A stretch of DNA of 64,000 bases from Dichetophora obliterata. Its lineage: Eukaryota; Arthropoda; Insecta; Diptera; Sciomyzidae. The notes under the pieces are model-generated. The model did no database searches. It saw only the letters and a list, made by a program, of their open reading frames with translations, and was not told the DNA's origin. The translations under genes and the position numbers were made by a program. The DNA lies in the NCBI GenBank assembly GCA_963920525.1, contig OY986435.1, forward strand, positions 275,240,848 through 275,304,847, in the 5' to 3' direction. Within the stretch, counting starts at the first letter, position 1; each line of letters starts with the position of its first letter. Shown here piece after piece: positions 11,511-23,448 of this stretch.

Positions 11511-13234
11511 TCTATATATGTATATAAAATGGAATGTGTGTTTGTTTATTTGTATGTTTGTACCTTATAGGAGACCAAACCTCTGGACCGATCTTCCTGA
11601 AATTTTCGCAGCATTTAACTGGGACTCGGGCATGATTAATAGGGTACTTTTTCGACCACGCCCACTTTTACGCCCACTTTTTTAAAATTATGTAATTGCT
11701 CCCATATAGTTTTTAACAGATTTACTTCAAATTGTATACATATTATACTCCAGGCGAGGTAGAAATAAACATTTATTACGCCACGCCCCCTTTCACGCCC
11801 CTTTTCAGGCCAAATTTAAGTTTTAAAGTTTTTGTTCTCTGTACAAATTTGTTCCTTCCAACGGATTATTTTTTATTTGGTAGTATATTGCTCTTAATAC
11901 TGTTAACGTCGCCATATTACTATGAACAACGCCCACTTCACCGCCCCTTTTTTAAATTCAGATACTTACTTATACCACTAACAATGTTTGCTATACAAAA
12001 TACTTTTTTTGTAATATGTATTTACCTAAAGTTTTATATACTTTTTATCTACAGGTAAGATAGCCATAGATTTTTTTATTACCAATTCCCCCTTTTTCGC
12101 CCCATTTTACTAATTATAATTAATCTGCTTTCAATCTATATATATAAAAATGAATGTCTCTCTGTCTGTTTGTTTGTTTGTTTGTGCTTTATAGGAGTCT
12201 AAACCCTTGTACCGATCTTCCTGAAACTTTCACAGCATGTTACTTTGACTCTGGAAGAAATAATAGGCTATATGAAGTTTTTATTGGACAAAGGGGCGTG
12301 GCACTGCCAATATAACCTAAAAATTTAAATCGCCATATTTTGGGAATTTTTTGACCTACGTCGATGATATTTGGTACTTATGGTATTGGCATAATTAGGA
12401 ATACATACCAGGAGAAAAGTGGCTGGGACCACGCTCCTTTTTAGGAAAATTAAAAATCGTAATATAGTGGACCGATCGCAATTAAATTTTCACAATAGGA
12501 TATTCTTACGAAATAATAAATTCTTAACTATACAAAGTTGTGAGTGGACAAAAGGGCGTGGCCTGTCCATATAACCCAAAATTTAAAATCGTCATATCTT
12601 GGGTATTTTTTGACCAACGGCGGCAGTAATTGCTATATATGGTATTGGTACTAATAGAAATACGTACCAAAAGAAAAGTGGGCGGAGCACGCCCCTTTGT
12701 TTGCGGTATATTGGAGGCTGGACCTGTTAACCGATCTTAAATTTTCACAGCGTGCAGCTTTGACTCAGGAATACTTATTACGTGATAATATTTTTCGACT
12801 ATGCACACTTCTGCACCTACTTTTTTACTACGTTTATTAACGGCTTTACCTCAAATTTAAAATACATATTAATTAAAATAGTGGGGTAGCCCCATTCTCT
12901 TTCTCCCACAACTGTCTGCAAAACAGCTGATTTTCTAATATGTGCTAATTAAAATAGAGAGTGGGGTAACCCCATTCTCATTCTCCCACAACTGACTGCA
13001 AAACAGCTGATTGTGTAATTGCTGCTTTTTGATTGGTCTAAAAATAAAAAGGGGGAGCATGAAGCAAATAACATGCGGTTCAGTGATGAATTCTAATTGA
13101 TTTAAAACAAAAAAAGGGGAGAAGCATTGCAATAATTAAATTAAATTTAAATAAATAAATTTTGTTAAACATATAAGTACTTTTAATTTTATTTTATAAC
13201 GAGGGGGGTAGCACAGCACACCGGGTTCAGCTAG
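11511..13234 (+). mobile_element. Helitron-like element, non-autonomous
   Basis: The left end TCTATATATG (11511) is preceded by A. The right end GGGTTCAGCTAG (to 13234) is followed by T, fitting the Helitron pattern 5'-TC ... CTAG-3' inserted between A and T. A second, nearly identical 5' end (TCTATATATATAAAAATG) begins at 12135, also after A; both are followed by a GTTTGTTT-rich stretch and AGGAGNC(C/T)AAACC ... CCGATCTTCCTGAAA. Only one 3' end exists, so either an older copy was 3'-truncated by a newer one (12135-13234) or one element has a duplicated head. The interior holds repeated GGGCGTGGC-like boxes and no open frame. The superfamily call is by end structure only. Confidence 0.55.
12871..13015 (+). 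repeat. 76-bp tandem duplication
   Basis: AATTAAAATA ... GTGGGGTAGCCCCATTCTC and CTCCCACAACTG(T/A)CTGC with AAAACAGCTGATT occur at 12871 and 12947. Each unit contains the near-palindrome TGGGGTWRCCCCA. It lies inside the Helitron-like element. Confidence 0.75.
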
Positions 13235-13703
13235 TTTTGTATAAAAAGGAATTTGACGTTTACACAGAGAAACAAATTGATGCAATGCTGAGACTTTTGT
13301 TTTGCTCGTTACTACAACCATAAAATTCTGGTTCGTGGCCGCTCAACTCACTACTTTTCGATGACTTTTCAACTAAATGAAAGTTACTCCGTGAATAACT
13401 ACCTTAACGTTACTTTATTTTCAAAGAAACTTTATCAACAAAGAAACCGAATTTTTCTAATTTTTTAGTTAAGATAACGTAATCAATCAAATGCTTGACT
13501 AAAATTGGCATCCATCTGATGACCTTTTTTCATATTGTTTAAGAACATCTAATACCATTATTGTGAGGTTTGTAGTGGTTAATCGTCCTTTAACTGATTA
13601 ACTGTTTCAGTAAGCTAAGAACATATTATTTTTTTAAAAAGCTTAGGAATAGTTGACAATAAAGCAATACCTTTGTAGTTTTCGATCACTCTCTTATCGC
13701 TGT

Positions 13704-14409
13704 GTGAAAATTTGTGAAACTAGCCACCTAAAGCACAGGAAGTCGTAATGTTTATATATATGGATATTTTTGAAGTGTATATGAAAAAAATTTAAATTGC
13801 ACTAAATTTTGATGACGTTTTTAGTGCTTTAGGCACAGAAAAGTAAAAAAGGGTTTGTAATATTTGGACAAGTGGGCGTGGCCCCTCCAAAACAAATGGA
13901 TCTTATTGTTCGCAATTTCTGAAAAATCGGTAAAGCCATGACAACAGAAACTTAGGCAGTCATCAAGTGCATCATTTAAAGGAAATCTGTTAAAAGAAGG
14001 CGTTATAATGCAAGTGGGAGTGTCACCTCCCAAACAAATGGATCACATTTTTCGCAATTTCTAAAGAACCAGTAACCCTCTAAAAACAAAAACTAATGAA
14101 ATCATCAAGTAAGTCATTTAGAGGATACGATCCAAATTTAGGCATGATTGGACAAGTGGGCATGGTACCTACCATATAACTGAAACACATTTTTCGCAAT
14201 ATCTGGAGAAAAAGTAAGCAATTGTTCTTTTTTACCGTAGTTTATTATTGTTAAAAGATTTGTTTTTGTGGCATTACTGGCATTACAAAAAAAATTTAAA
14301 AAAAATTGCAATATAATTTCTTTTCATATACATACATTTTAATAATATCCATTGTATATATAAAAATTACGACTTCCTGTTTTAGGTGGCTAGATTCACG
14401 AATTTTCAC
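13704..14409. mobile_element. inverted-repeat element with three 142-bp internal repeats
   Basis: About 55 bp at the left (13704-13762, GTGAAAATTTGTGAAACTAG then CCACCTAAA ... GGAAGTCGTAAT) is repeated inverted at 14354-14409. The interior carries three tandem units starting CAAGTGGGCGTGGCCCCTCC at about 13868, 14010 and 14152, each with ACAAATGGATC and TTCGCAATTTCT. No coding capacity and no clear target duplication. Confidence 0.7.
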
Positions 14410-14412
14410 TCA

Positions 14413-17400
14413 GTATTCTTATAATGAAATATTTATGTCAAACAATTTTTCAATTACAGAGGGGTTTCTTAAGATGACGCTTGGGATAGCGGAACACCAG
14501 ATATACGATTGTAGCAGCAACATGCAGCAGAAACATCACAACTTATGCTGAAGGATCCATTATCCTTTGATATAAATAGACCTAAAGCGGTCTTTAAAGG
14601 CTGACAAAGAAACTATGCTTTTTTTTCTCTTTGACACATTTGCAAATAAGTTAATACCTATGTATAAGATATTTGCAGTTAATGAAACAATTTGTTCTCC
14701 TTCTGTTTTAATTAAAAACATCAAAATTTGACTTTCCAAAAAATTCCTATATTTTCGAAATTAGGTAAAAGGTAGTAGTAGCTTTGAAAACTAGGTACTT
14801 AAAAAAAAATTATATCATAATATCTAATGATATAATGAAATATATATTGTGACTTGCATGTAAAAATCTGAAAAAGCATTAAAAGGGCTACAGTATTTTT
14901 TAGGGAAAATCTGGAAACCTTCTCAAAAATCTGGAAAAAGCAGGTTTATCTGCAACACTGTTTGTGATGCACATTTGACCCACAGTACTATTCAAATAAT
15001 TTCGTCAACATGCAAAGGTCAACTGTAGAGGTCAAAGGGAAAAAGTCACGGCAATAAATGCACCAAAATGTTGAAAGTTATTCTGTCAATCAAGCTTTTT
15101 TACGAGCTATGAGTGCAGAAAACACACACAGTGAAAAAAAAAAGAATTTTTTTATTTATAAATAAAAAAATAAAGTTTGTGAAAACATACACTCGTACAC
15201 GCTCATTTGCATCAACACTGGGAATTGAAAGCACTTCAGTTTGAGTTCGACTGGGATTCAACGTGCAGATTATTATTCGATTGCCTTCTCAACGCTGAAG
15301 TTTATTGATGCGATTGCTTAACGAAGTCGCGCATAGGTGCACCTGAAAACTAACAAACACACACACAGAAACATATACACAAAGATTTGTTGAAAGTTGT
15401 GTCGGCTTGAAATATGAATGCCGCCTGCCTAGAATTTTTATTTATTTACTATGAAAACATTTTTTATTGAATTTTTTTTTCTTAACTTGTTTTATTTTTG
15501 CATTTTGGTGTATGTTTCAGTGTGTTTGTGTGTGTGAGTTGACTGTGTGACCAACTGCGTAAGTGTGTGTGTAAAAGCCGCACAAGGCTTTCTCGGCTTT
15601 GTTGAAATATTAAATGATTGCAAGTACATTCATACACAAAATAACCAACACACACACAAATAAAACAAAAATGCCCACAGTCACACTTACTTAGTAATAA
15701 AATAAATATGAAATATATTCTCGCACTCTGTGTTCTTTTCTATTTGCCATTTTCATTCACTTTCATTACAATGAGTAAAGGAAATAAAACAAAATCAAAG
15801 TACAAAAAATTTTTCGCTTTCAAGTTTTTTTTTCTTCATTCTTGTTGTTTCAAGTATGCTGTTTATACATATGTAGTTTAAATAGCATTAATTGGAAAAT
15901 ATAGCATTCGAATATGATTTTTTTAAATTTATTAATTCGTTTAGTGCATAATGCACACAGAGACGTCCAGTGACACAAATCTGTATATAGCCCTTAAAAT
16001 TCTTTTAGCATTGCCAGGTAGCGTATCCAGAGGAGAAAAAGTTTTTCTATGATCGAAAATTTATCTATGATCGAAAAAGTCTCAAAACCGTTTTTCTTCA
16101 TTGTCTCTTTTGTCAATTTAATCTGATATAAGTACAAATTAAGATAAAGATAATGTTTTAATGGATTTTGCAAGTGCAAAAATCAGCAGAAAATTTAGGT
16201 CATTGTAAAATGTTTTACATATGTTTTCTAATAAATTTTAATTATTATTTAATTTTTTGATTTCTTTCTGCTTTTGAATAATCAAAAAATTGCTTTTTTT
16301 GTTTGTATTAATAATATTTTGAAATATTCAAATATATTTTTTTTAAAAAATATATATATATTTATCTTTAATAAATATTTCATAATTTTGTAAAAACAGA
16401 AATCTTTCAATATAATCGGGAAGCCCTAAAAATTTCATAATAAATAGGCCTAGGAAGGAAAATAAATGGTTAAGCTGTCTTTATGAATCATGAAATTTTT
16501 TCGCATATTTTGTAATAAATGCATGGTTTTGCATATTTTACAAAAATGCCTATTTTGCATATTTATTGCACATATTTTTGTAAATTTGACAATAACTTTT
16601 TTATATATGGTTTTTGCATATTTTCGCTTTTTTTGATTTGCAACCATGTAAATTTAGTGCAACAAATTTTGGGAAGAGATTAATTATAATTATTACTTTT
16701 AAATAAATTAATTTAATATGTTTCTTAAAATTAATTTTTTTGTTAAATTACATGTAAATTATGTAAAAATAAGTAAATAAAACAATATGAACAATAGTGT
16801 GCAAATAAATAGGGGTGCCAAAATAATAGTTTGCCTCTTCAAACCAAATGTCACGGGACGCCTCTGTATGAACACATATTGATTGTTTCATGCCAAACTG
16901 GGCCGTGTGCTGCATAAAATTGAAAAAAAACTTTAGTTGAAAGGTTAAAAAATAAGGTTAAATTTAAAAAATGTTTTCTTTAAATGAGAAATTCTCGTGC
17001 ACTGATTTCAAAATTTAAAACTTTTGATATTTTTCCAAAAATGTAATTCTTTGAATTTAAAAACCAGATTCGAAATTGTTTCAAAATATGTTAACCCTTT
17101 AGTTAAATAGCCGTTAAATTGCAAAATTTTAAAATAATTTACTTCTCTTTTGTCCTTTCATCGTGACTGAAATTTAATTATTAACAGAATGAAGTTAAGT
17201 GTATATAACTGTACATAATTTTAAGAGTCAGCGCATTTAGACTTGCGCCTTAGAGATAAAATTGGTTCGAAGATATTGCTTGTGATTTATAAAAGATATT
17301 GCAATCTAGAGAAAGCAGAAATTTTAAAATTATGTGTTTGTATAAATCAACAGGATAGTCGTAATGTTGTTAATCTCCACATTTAGTCTCCTAAAACAAG

Positions 17401-18166
17401 AAGTCAATAAACGTAACCCAAATAATTTTTCAAATTTTGTTTTCTCAGGATGTATGTATGATATCTGGTACTATATAACAATAATGAATCGGACTAACAA
17501 TGTCGCTTTCACTGTACAAAAATTTTATAAATTTTTACTAATTCTAAATAAAAATATGTGTTTTTAAACATTTTCTCAAAGAAGAATGCCTCCAAGAATC
17601 GGGCCGAGTTGGAGAATGGTCAAAATCAAGATCGGGATCGTTTCGCAAAAAAAATGTTTATACAAAAAGTGCTTAAAACATTAAAATAATTATTTAATTG
17701 TAAAACCAAGTGCACAATAAAAATTAATAAATAAAGATAAAATAAAGAAAGTTATATACACAAAAAAAATCATGAGAAAAGTGGTTAGTTGGTCCAATAA
17801 CTACCCAACGCTTTAAATAAGCAACATCCTGTAACAGTTCATATTTGAATAAAAACTAACACATATCTGAACTCAAAAAATGTGTAGCACAACCCATGTT
17901 AATTCGGGAATAAAAGGGTTAAATTCCCACCAAATGTCTTAAAAAAATAATTGTGTTTATTTACCAAAATTTTTATGTAAAACATGTCCAAGCTAAGGTC
18001 TCACATCAATATTTAAAAGTTGTAGAGCTATATTTATAAATTATTTTAAATTTATCAATCTCTTTTTCTATTCTTAGATGAAATTTTTATGCTAATTTTT
18101 TTGTGATTTATTTTTAATCTTTATGTACCTAAAAAGAGTTCAGATCAATTTTAAATAAAATTTGTA
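14413..18166. other. no gene recognised
   Basis: Very AT-rich. Short CA/TG runs lie at about 15350-15660. No frame longer than about 80 codons, no recognisable motif, and no defined element apart from the TTTTGCATATTT-rich block noted separately. Confidence 0.5.
16490..16640. repeat. cluster of GCATATTTTGC-type motifs
   Basis: TTTTGCATATTTT or a close variant occurs at least five times in 150 bases, ending in GATTTGCAACCATGT. Such subterminal motif clusters are common in hAT elements, but no terminus is visible. Confidence 0.35.
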
Positions 18167-18396
18167 TTAACCCCCCGATGAGTGACAGTTCTGAACTTCA
18201 CGGCCGTGTGAAACGGTCCCTACGGACCTTTTTTGTAAATCATGTTTTTTTCATATAAAAATTTTTTTTTGATTTTTTTTTTTTTTTGTTTTAATTGTTT
18301 TTAACTAAATTCTACAAACAAAAATAATTATTTCAATTTTTTAATTTTTTTTTTTTGCTTGAATTTTCTTAAGACTATTATAAAAAAGTTTACAAA

Positions 18397-20293
18397 TTAT
18401 TGTTGTTGAGCGTGTACTTCTTGTCCCCCGCCCTGTGCGCAAGTGTTGCAGCGATGTAAAAGTGTGCTATGTTCTCCGCAAACAGCGTTGCCGCAGCCGA
18501 AGCAGTATGCCCGCGTTTTCCGCTTCCGCCCGTACTCAGAACGGCAAAGACGACATTACGGTCTACTTGACCTAGCCGCAAACGACGGTGCATTGCCTTC
18601 CATCGGTCTTGATAATACCTGAAATTAAAAGAAAAATAAAAAAACAAATAACTATATATTCTATTCTTGAATTTGAAGATGTTTTTCTTACCCTGACATC
18701 GAATGCTTCCATCGCATTGCGTATCCTTGGATATGAGGTTATATGGTTGTTCAGGGCACGTTCTTCGATATTTGGTGTGGCCAATTGTTTCGTTAGCAGT
18801 AACAAGAACGACCGCCGTCTGTCACTCCTTTTTATAGGCTTCATTTCGTTGTAAATCGTAAAAGCAGCCAATGCAGCAACGTCCAGCATATTATAAAACA
18901 TGGCCAACGGCCATCGTTGTGTTTCTCTTTTGCAGCTTCTCGGTTTGCTCGTCAACGAGGCAGGTGTAGTGCATTGTGGAGAGCACGTTCACCACTTTAT
19001 TTTTTTTCAGCACGTATGAGCATAACGCTATATCCCCTTCGTTGAACCCAAATAATGTACTATTGATGGTGCGCTTCGGGTTCTTCTTGAACTCCTGTGG
19101 AATGAATGTTTTGTTGTAGCGCACTGTACCAACATATGCGGTCTTCCTCCTCAACAAAATACGCGCCAAGTCAAGAGTGGTAAAGAAATTATCCGCGTAT
19201 ATAGTACGGCCAGCATCTAAATATTTTTCCACAAGATCCAGCACTACGTTCTGCCCTTGGTTTATCTACCGTTGTTGGTTTGGCAGTTTTCCAGAATATA
19301 TCATTCCCTTCACAGGGTAATAACTCTGTGAGTCGCATAACCACCATACTTTCAAACCATACTTAGCTGGTTTTGACGGAATATATTGTGTGAAGCGGGT
19401 GCGGCCTCTGTAAGGGAACAACTGCTCATCAACTGTTAGTGCTTCATGAGGAGTGTAAGCTGCTGCCAAGTTATGTTGCAACATTTGCCAAATATCGTCA
19501 ATAGCCGCAGTTTTGCTGTTGATGAGTCGCTGTTGTCGAGTATTTCCATTGTCGAATCGAATAAATTTCTTTATACACATGAAGCGATCGTACGACAACG
19601 CAGCTTTGTATATTGGGCAACGCGTCGCACCCCATAATTCCATAGCTGGTTCATGGTTTGATCTTGTGAGTCCAGCATACAAAAGAATAGCTACAAAGGC
19701 GTCAAACTCTTTCACTGTCACTGGCTTGCACTCCTTTTTCTTCGTGGGATTCGCCAAATTCCATGCAGCTGTAACCTCCCTGCCTTTACGATTTGTTTCA
19801 CGTAGCACTAAGTGTATTATTTCCTCTGTCATGATTGAACGCATTATTGTATAGGGGTCGTGTATATTTCCTCTTGGTCCTGGTTTCTTTCTTGTGAAGT
19901 CGACCACGTTATGATTACGAGTGCGTGATGTTGGTTTTGCTTTTTTACTCCATTGGGTGCCATCTTTACCAATATAATAACTTTCATTCGTTTCCTGTCC
20001 ATCATTTTCTTCCTCTTCATCATCGTCGTCATCAGTATCTTCATTTAGCTCGTCGTATCCTTCAGTTTCGGCATCTGACTCTTCAGCAGGTTGGTATGTG
20101 CGATCTTCATCATCCTCAACTTCATAATTATCAATTGCAGCAATATCAATTTCTTCATCCATGTCTTCGTCCATAAAATCAGCAAATCTATTGTACTATC
20201 AGCTGCACGCCTTTCATCCGCAGTCATTTGCTGGTAACGTGTACTACGGCGTACAACAATTTCAGCAACGTCCAAAGTACTTGCATCTGCCAT
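18397..20293 (-). pseudogene. piggyBac transposase, broken
   Basis: The start is taken as the ATG at 20293 (MADASTLD). An acidic N-terminus follows, then a frame change near 20180, and the main DDE part (to 19268) with DPYTIMRSIM, YDRFMCIKKFIRFD and the first catalytic Asp in TVDEQLFPYRGR. A TAG at 19266-19268 interrupts QQR-INQG in frame. The second catalytic Asp is in IYADNFFTTLDLAR (about 19200). Near 18940-18980 STMHYT passes directly to CKRETQRWPLAMF with a frame change. The family's intervening GGVD-LD segment, which carries the third catalytic Asp, appears deleted. A short intron (18619-18691) precedes a Cys-rich C-terminal domain (CRLC ... CFGCGNAVCGEH ... CNTC) with an in-frame stop at 18556-18558. 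Stop at 18397. The copy cannot make active enzyme. Confidence 0.9.
18619..18691 (-). other. probable 73-bp intron of the piggyBac transposase
   Basis: On the minus strand GTAAGAAAAAC starts the interval and TTTTAATTTCAG ends it. Removing it joins NAMEAFDVR in frame to the sequence leading to the Cys-rich C-terminal domain; the only obstacle there is one TAA. Left in, the frame runs into an AT-rich hydrophobic stretch unlike any transposase. Not experimentally supported. Confidence 0.6.
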
Positions 20294-20400
20294 ATTTATA
20301 TTTTTGTTTCTATCACACACGATTTTACTCTTCGCTGTCTAAACTTTGACTGATTTGGTTTACGAAACTACAACTTCTTTTATACTCTTTCGTACGTCTA

Positions 20401-21046
20401 CCTAAACTCAAAGACATTAGAGCCCAAACAGAACCAAGGCGGATGTCGGATGGCGGGCCTCTCTCTGCGAAATCCACTGAGAACACGTCCAGAATATGAG
20501 CGGTTGTCGGTTTTCGGAACACGGTTGCATTTTATATTGGGAATGATACAAATTATTTTGTATTATGCTTTGAATTCACATGAATGCAACACAGGCACAA
20601 AAACAGAATGTCAGATCATAGTAAAAACTTCGAAAATAACACTGAACGTACCCAATCTTTAGCAAAAATATGGCAACATTTAAGTCACTCAGAGAGAGAT
20701 CCGACACCCGTCAGAGAGAAATTAGAATAGATTCTATTATGGCGTTTTCCCGTCATGCATTTCTACGGCGATTTCATTTTCTGCATATATTTTCATGTAA
20801 TTTGTAGCACGGCGAATCCGACAACCGACATCCGCCTTGGTTCTGTTCGGGCTCTTAGGGATGATGATAAAAACAAAAAATTCTAAGAAAAAATTCTAAG
20901 AACAAAAAATTCTAAGAACTGGTTTATTGCTAGTAATATAAAATTAGAATATTGTGCCTTTCCTTGAAAGCAATAAAGTTCATGTCTTCGAATTTTTCTT
21001 AGAATGTTTTGTTTTTATCATCATCCCTAATGTCTTTCAGTTTAGG
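20401..21046. mobile_element. palindromic MITE inside piggyBac
   Basis: CCTAAACTCAAAGACATTAG at the left and its inverted counterpart at the right (to 21046, one mismatch) continue inward as GGATGATGATAAAAACAAAA and TTCTAAG. Without the insertion it holds, the element is about 210 bp and nearly a perfect hairpin. Its target duplication is unclear. Confidence 0.75.
20420..20854. mobile_element. PIF/Harbinger-type MITE nested in the palindromic MITE
   Basis: The 30-bp TIRs GAGCCCAAACAGAACCAAGG...CGGATGTCGG (left) and the right-end inverse differ at one base. The flanks are TTA (20417-20419) and TTA (20855-20857). TTA duplications with GAG/GGG-starting TIRs fit PIF/Harbinger. The mirror arm of the host MITE at 21021-21035 reads ATTAGGGATGATG uninterrupted, showing the empty site and confirming the duplication. 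Length 435 bp, no coding capacity. Confidence 0.85.
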
Positions 21047-21465
21047 TCTTTGTGTTCAGAACAAGTAAATTATGTGTTGAAACTTAAAAAAAATTATAAT
21101 GATGCCCAAAAACATGCATTTATTATTGAAATTCAGTACAATCCTATTCACACGTCCGCGTACTATTCTCACTAAAACCTCAATAACTCCTAAAGTAATG
21201 ATCCGATCGGCTTGATTTTTTTCCAAAAGATGTGCAACAAAATACTCTTGGAATACAGAGTGACTTTGGGGGGGGGGGTTTAGTGGCCGAATTAGGAGTA
21301 ATTTCAGTTTGAATAGGCAAAAAGTTCCCTAGGGACCTTCTCACTCATCGGAGGGTTAAATAAAATAGGTATGTAGGAAACTATGAAAAATAAGGGATTT
21401 GTTTTTATGATTTAAAAAAATAATTATATTATTACAGCCAGCTATTATATAATTTTTATAGATAT

Positions 21466-21805
21466 TGGGTGTCAATTATTACATTTTTATGGGTGCTTAT
21501 AATTGTGGTAATATGCCAATAATCATAGTTTTTAAGGAGCCAATATTGTACTCAAGTGCCAACGATTGTAGTAATGAATGTGCCAATAATTGTATTCACG
21601 TGCCAATAATTGTGGTTTTTGAAAGACTTTTATTATTTTATTTCTCACGAAAAACAGAGAGCTCATATAAATATGTTAAAAATTGTTTTAAATAAAGAAT
21701 TTCCCAAAAACTAAAATAAAATTTCAAAAAGAACAATCACTTAAAAACAGAATGAATGCCAGAGGTTGCAAGGTAAAATTTCCTTATGGGTGCCAATGAT
21801 TGTAG
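21466..21805 (+). repeat. recurrent GTGCCAATAATTGTAG motif
   Basis: The motif (G)TGCCAATAATTGTRG or a close variant appears about six times at irregular spacing: 21470, 21513, 21560, 21589, 21609 and 21788. It resembles the subterminal motif arrays bound by some transposases. No TIR was found. Confidence 0.55.
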
Positions 21806-22548
21806 TCGGTACGCTACTCAGGCATAGAAGTCGCAGGTATCAGACTCAATTTTATTTTTAAAAGCTATGAGTAGTAACCAAATACTGCGCAGTTTATGAA
21901 AAAAATTAATCGCACATTGATATTAAGCCGATTGTAAACGAGCTTTAACGAACAGAACCCGATAAAATTCATATATTGTGTCAATAAAGAAGCTAATATG
22001 TATCGAAACTGGCCTGAGTCTTAAATATAATGAACCCGAAACATACCCAACAAGCACATCGAAAATCATCTGTAATAGTACCGTAGTTCGTTTGAAATGC
22101 AATGGTACAACAATTATTTTTTTTTTTTTAAAATGAAAATGTTCATTATTTCCCATTAATTAAAAAATTTATAGAATTCCGCATTTTCTCTACTAACTAA
22201 AAAAAGCTTTATTGGATTTTAAAATTACAGTTTTATTTTAGTTATTTTATCATCAGCTATGTTCATCTCGTTAAAATTTTTTAGATAATTATATTGTATT
22301 CCAGCGTCTATAAAAAATATAATTTTGTCAGATATTATTCTTTTTATTTAAAATACTTACCTTTTAGTTGTGGCAACAAATGCTCCAACTCAAACTCTTT
22401 CATTACTTTCTTGCAGAGTGATGAAATCGAGAATGAAAAATATTTTCAGAACAAATTTCAAATACATAAGTCAATGAAACATATATAACAAACAATTTGT
22501 TATTAACAAGTGTTTTAAAACAAAGTACTATATGAATTTTACTATGAC

Positions 22549-22800
22549 ATGGTAAAACGTTCGTAGTTGTTTTAAAAACGTTTCGTTTCACTTTTCTATT
22601 TAAAAATTTGCATTTCCATTTTTGTATGGCGTAAAATGTTTTTTTATAAAATATTATTTTATCCTACTTTATCATAGTGAAATATTCGTGGTTGTTCTAA
22701 AAGCGTTTCGTATTACTTTTCTATTTAAAAATGTGCGTTTTCTTTTTTGTATGGCGTAAAATATTTTTAAAAATATTAATTTTACTGAACGTTTTTAAAA
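22549..22800 (+). repeat. 125-bp tandem repeat, two units
   Basis: Units start at about 22549 and 22674 with RTGRWAWAYRTTCGTRGTTG. They share ACTTTTCTATTTAAAAAT and TTTTTGTATGGCGTAAAAT. A fragment of a third unit (ACGTTTTTAAAATGTGCG) follows. Confidence 0.7.
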
Positions 22801-23448
22801 TGTGCGTTTTTGGTTTTTGTTTTCTCAGTGTGTATATTAAGTCATTCTGAATCCTATAGTAAAAAATATCAGCCCTCTCACAAGTGGTTGAAAAGTTAGG
22901 GGCTCTAAAGTTCGGAAAAAGTGCCTCAAAAACTTGTGTTTCTTTTATATTTTTCTTCTAAGCATTATGGGTATAAACGAAAAAGGTTATGCCTATTTTA
23001 CAAGAGAATAACAATTCAAATTCATTTATTACTTTTGAAGATATAACGTTTTACACATTACGAACACTTGACCATTCACCTTTTTACGAAATAACCAATA
23101 CATATGTGAAGGGTGATTTTCTGCTATTTCTTTTTTAAGTGTACATTTTTTGAAACTTCACGCATGAAACATGTGGTAAAGCCAAAAATGCTCAGTAAGG
23201 TTTTCCATTTCACCATGGACAGACTAACAGCGGACAGAATAACAGCGGACAGACAGACAACAGACTAGCTAATTTCACCATGGATTGCATTACGAACGAA
23301 CATTTTAGAATCTAATTTTAAAATGTTCGTTTTTAAAATGGAAATAAACATTTTACATTTGAGAGTATTTATTATTAAAAATCAAACGAACAGTTTTTAA
23401 TCTTGTTTTAAAATTTTCGTTTTTAAAATGAAAATAAATATTTTACTA

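Larger units (their letters stand above)
18171..21355 (-). mobile_element. piggyBac-family element, full length, inactive
   Basis: The element is flanked by TTAA on both sides (18167-18170 and 21356-21359), the hallmark of piggyBac insertion. Its ends are CCCCCCGATGAGTGA on the left and, inverted, CCCTCCGATGAGTGA on the right. Just inside are the short palindromes GGTCCCTACGGACC (18215-18228) and GTTCCCTAGGGACC near 21324, forming subterminal inverted repeats. Length 3185 bp. It encodes one transposase on the minus strand, now broken. Two nested MITEs (20401-21046 and 20420-20854) occupy its 5' untranslated side. Confidence 0.93.
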
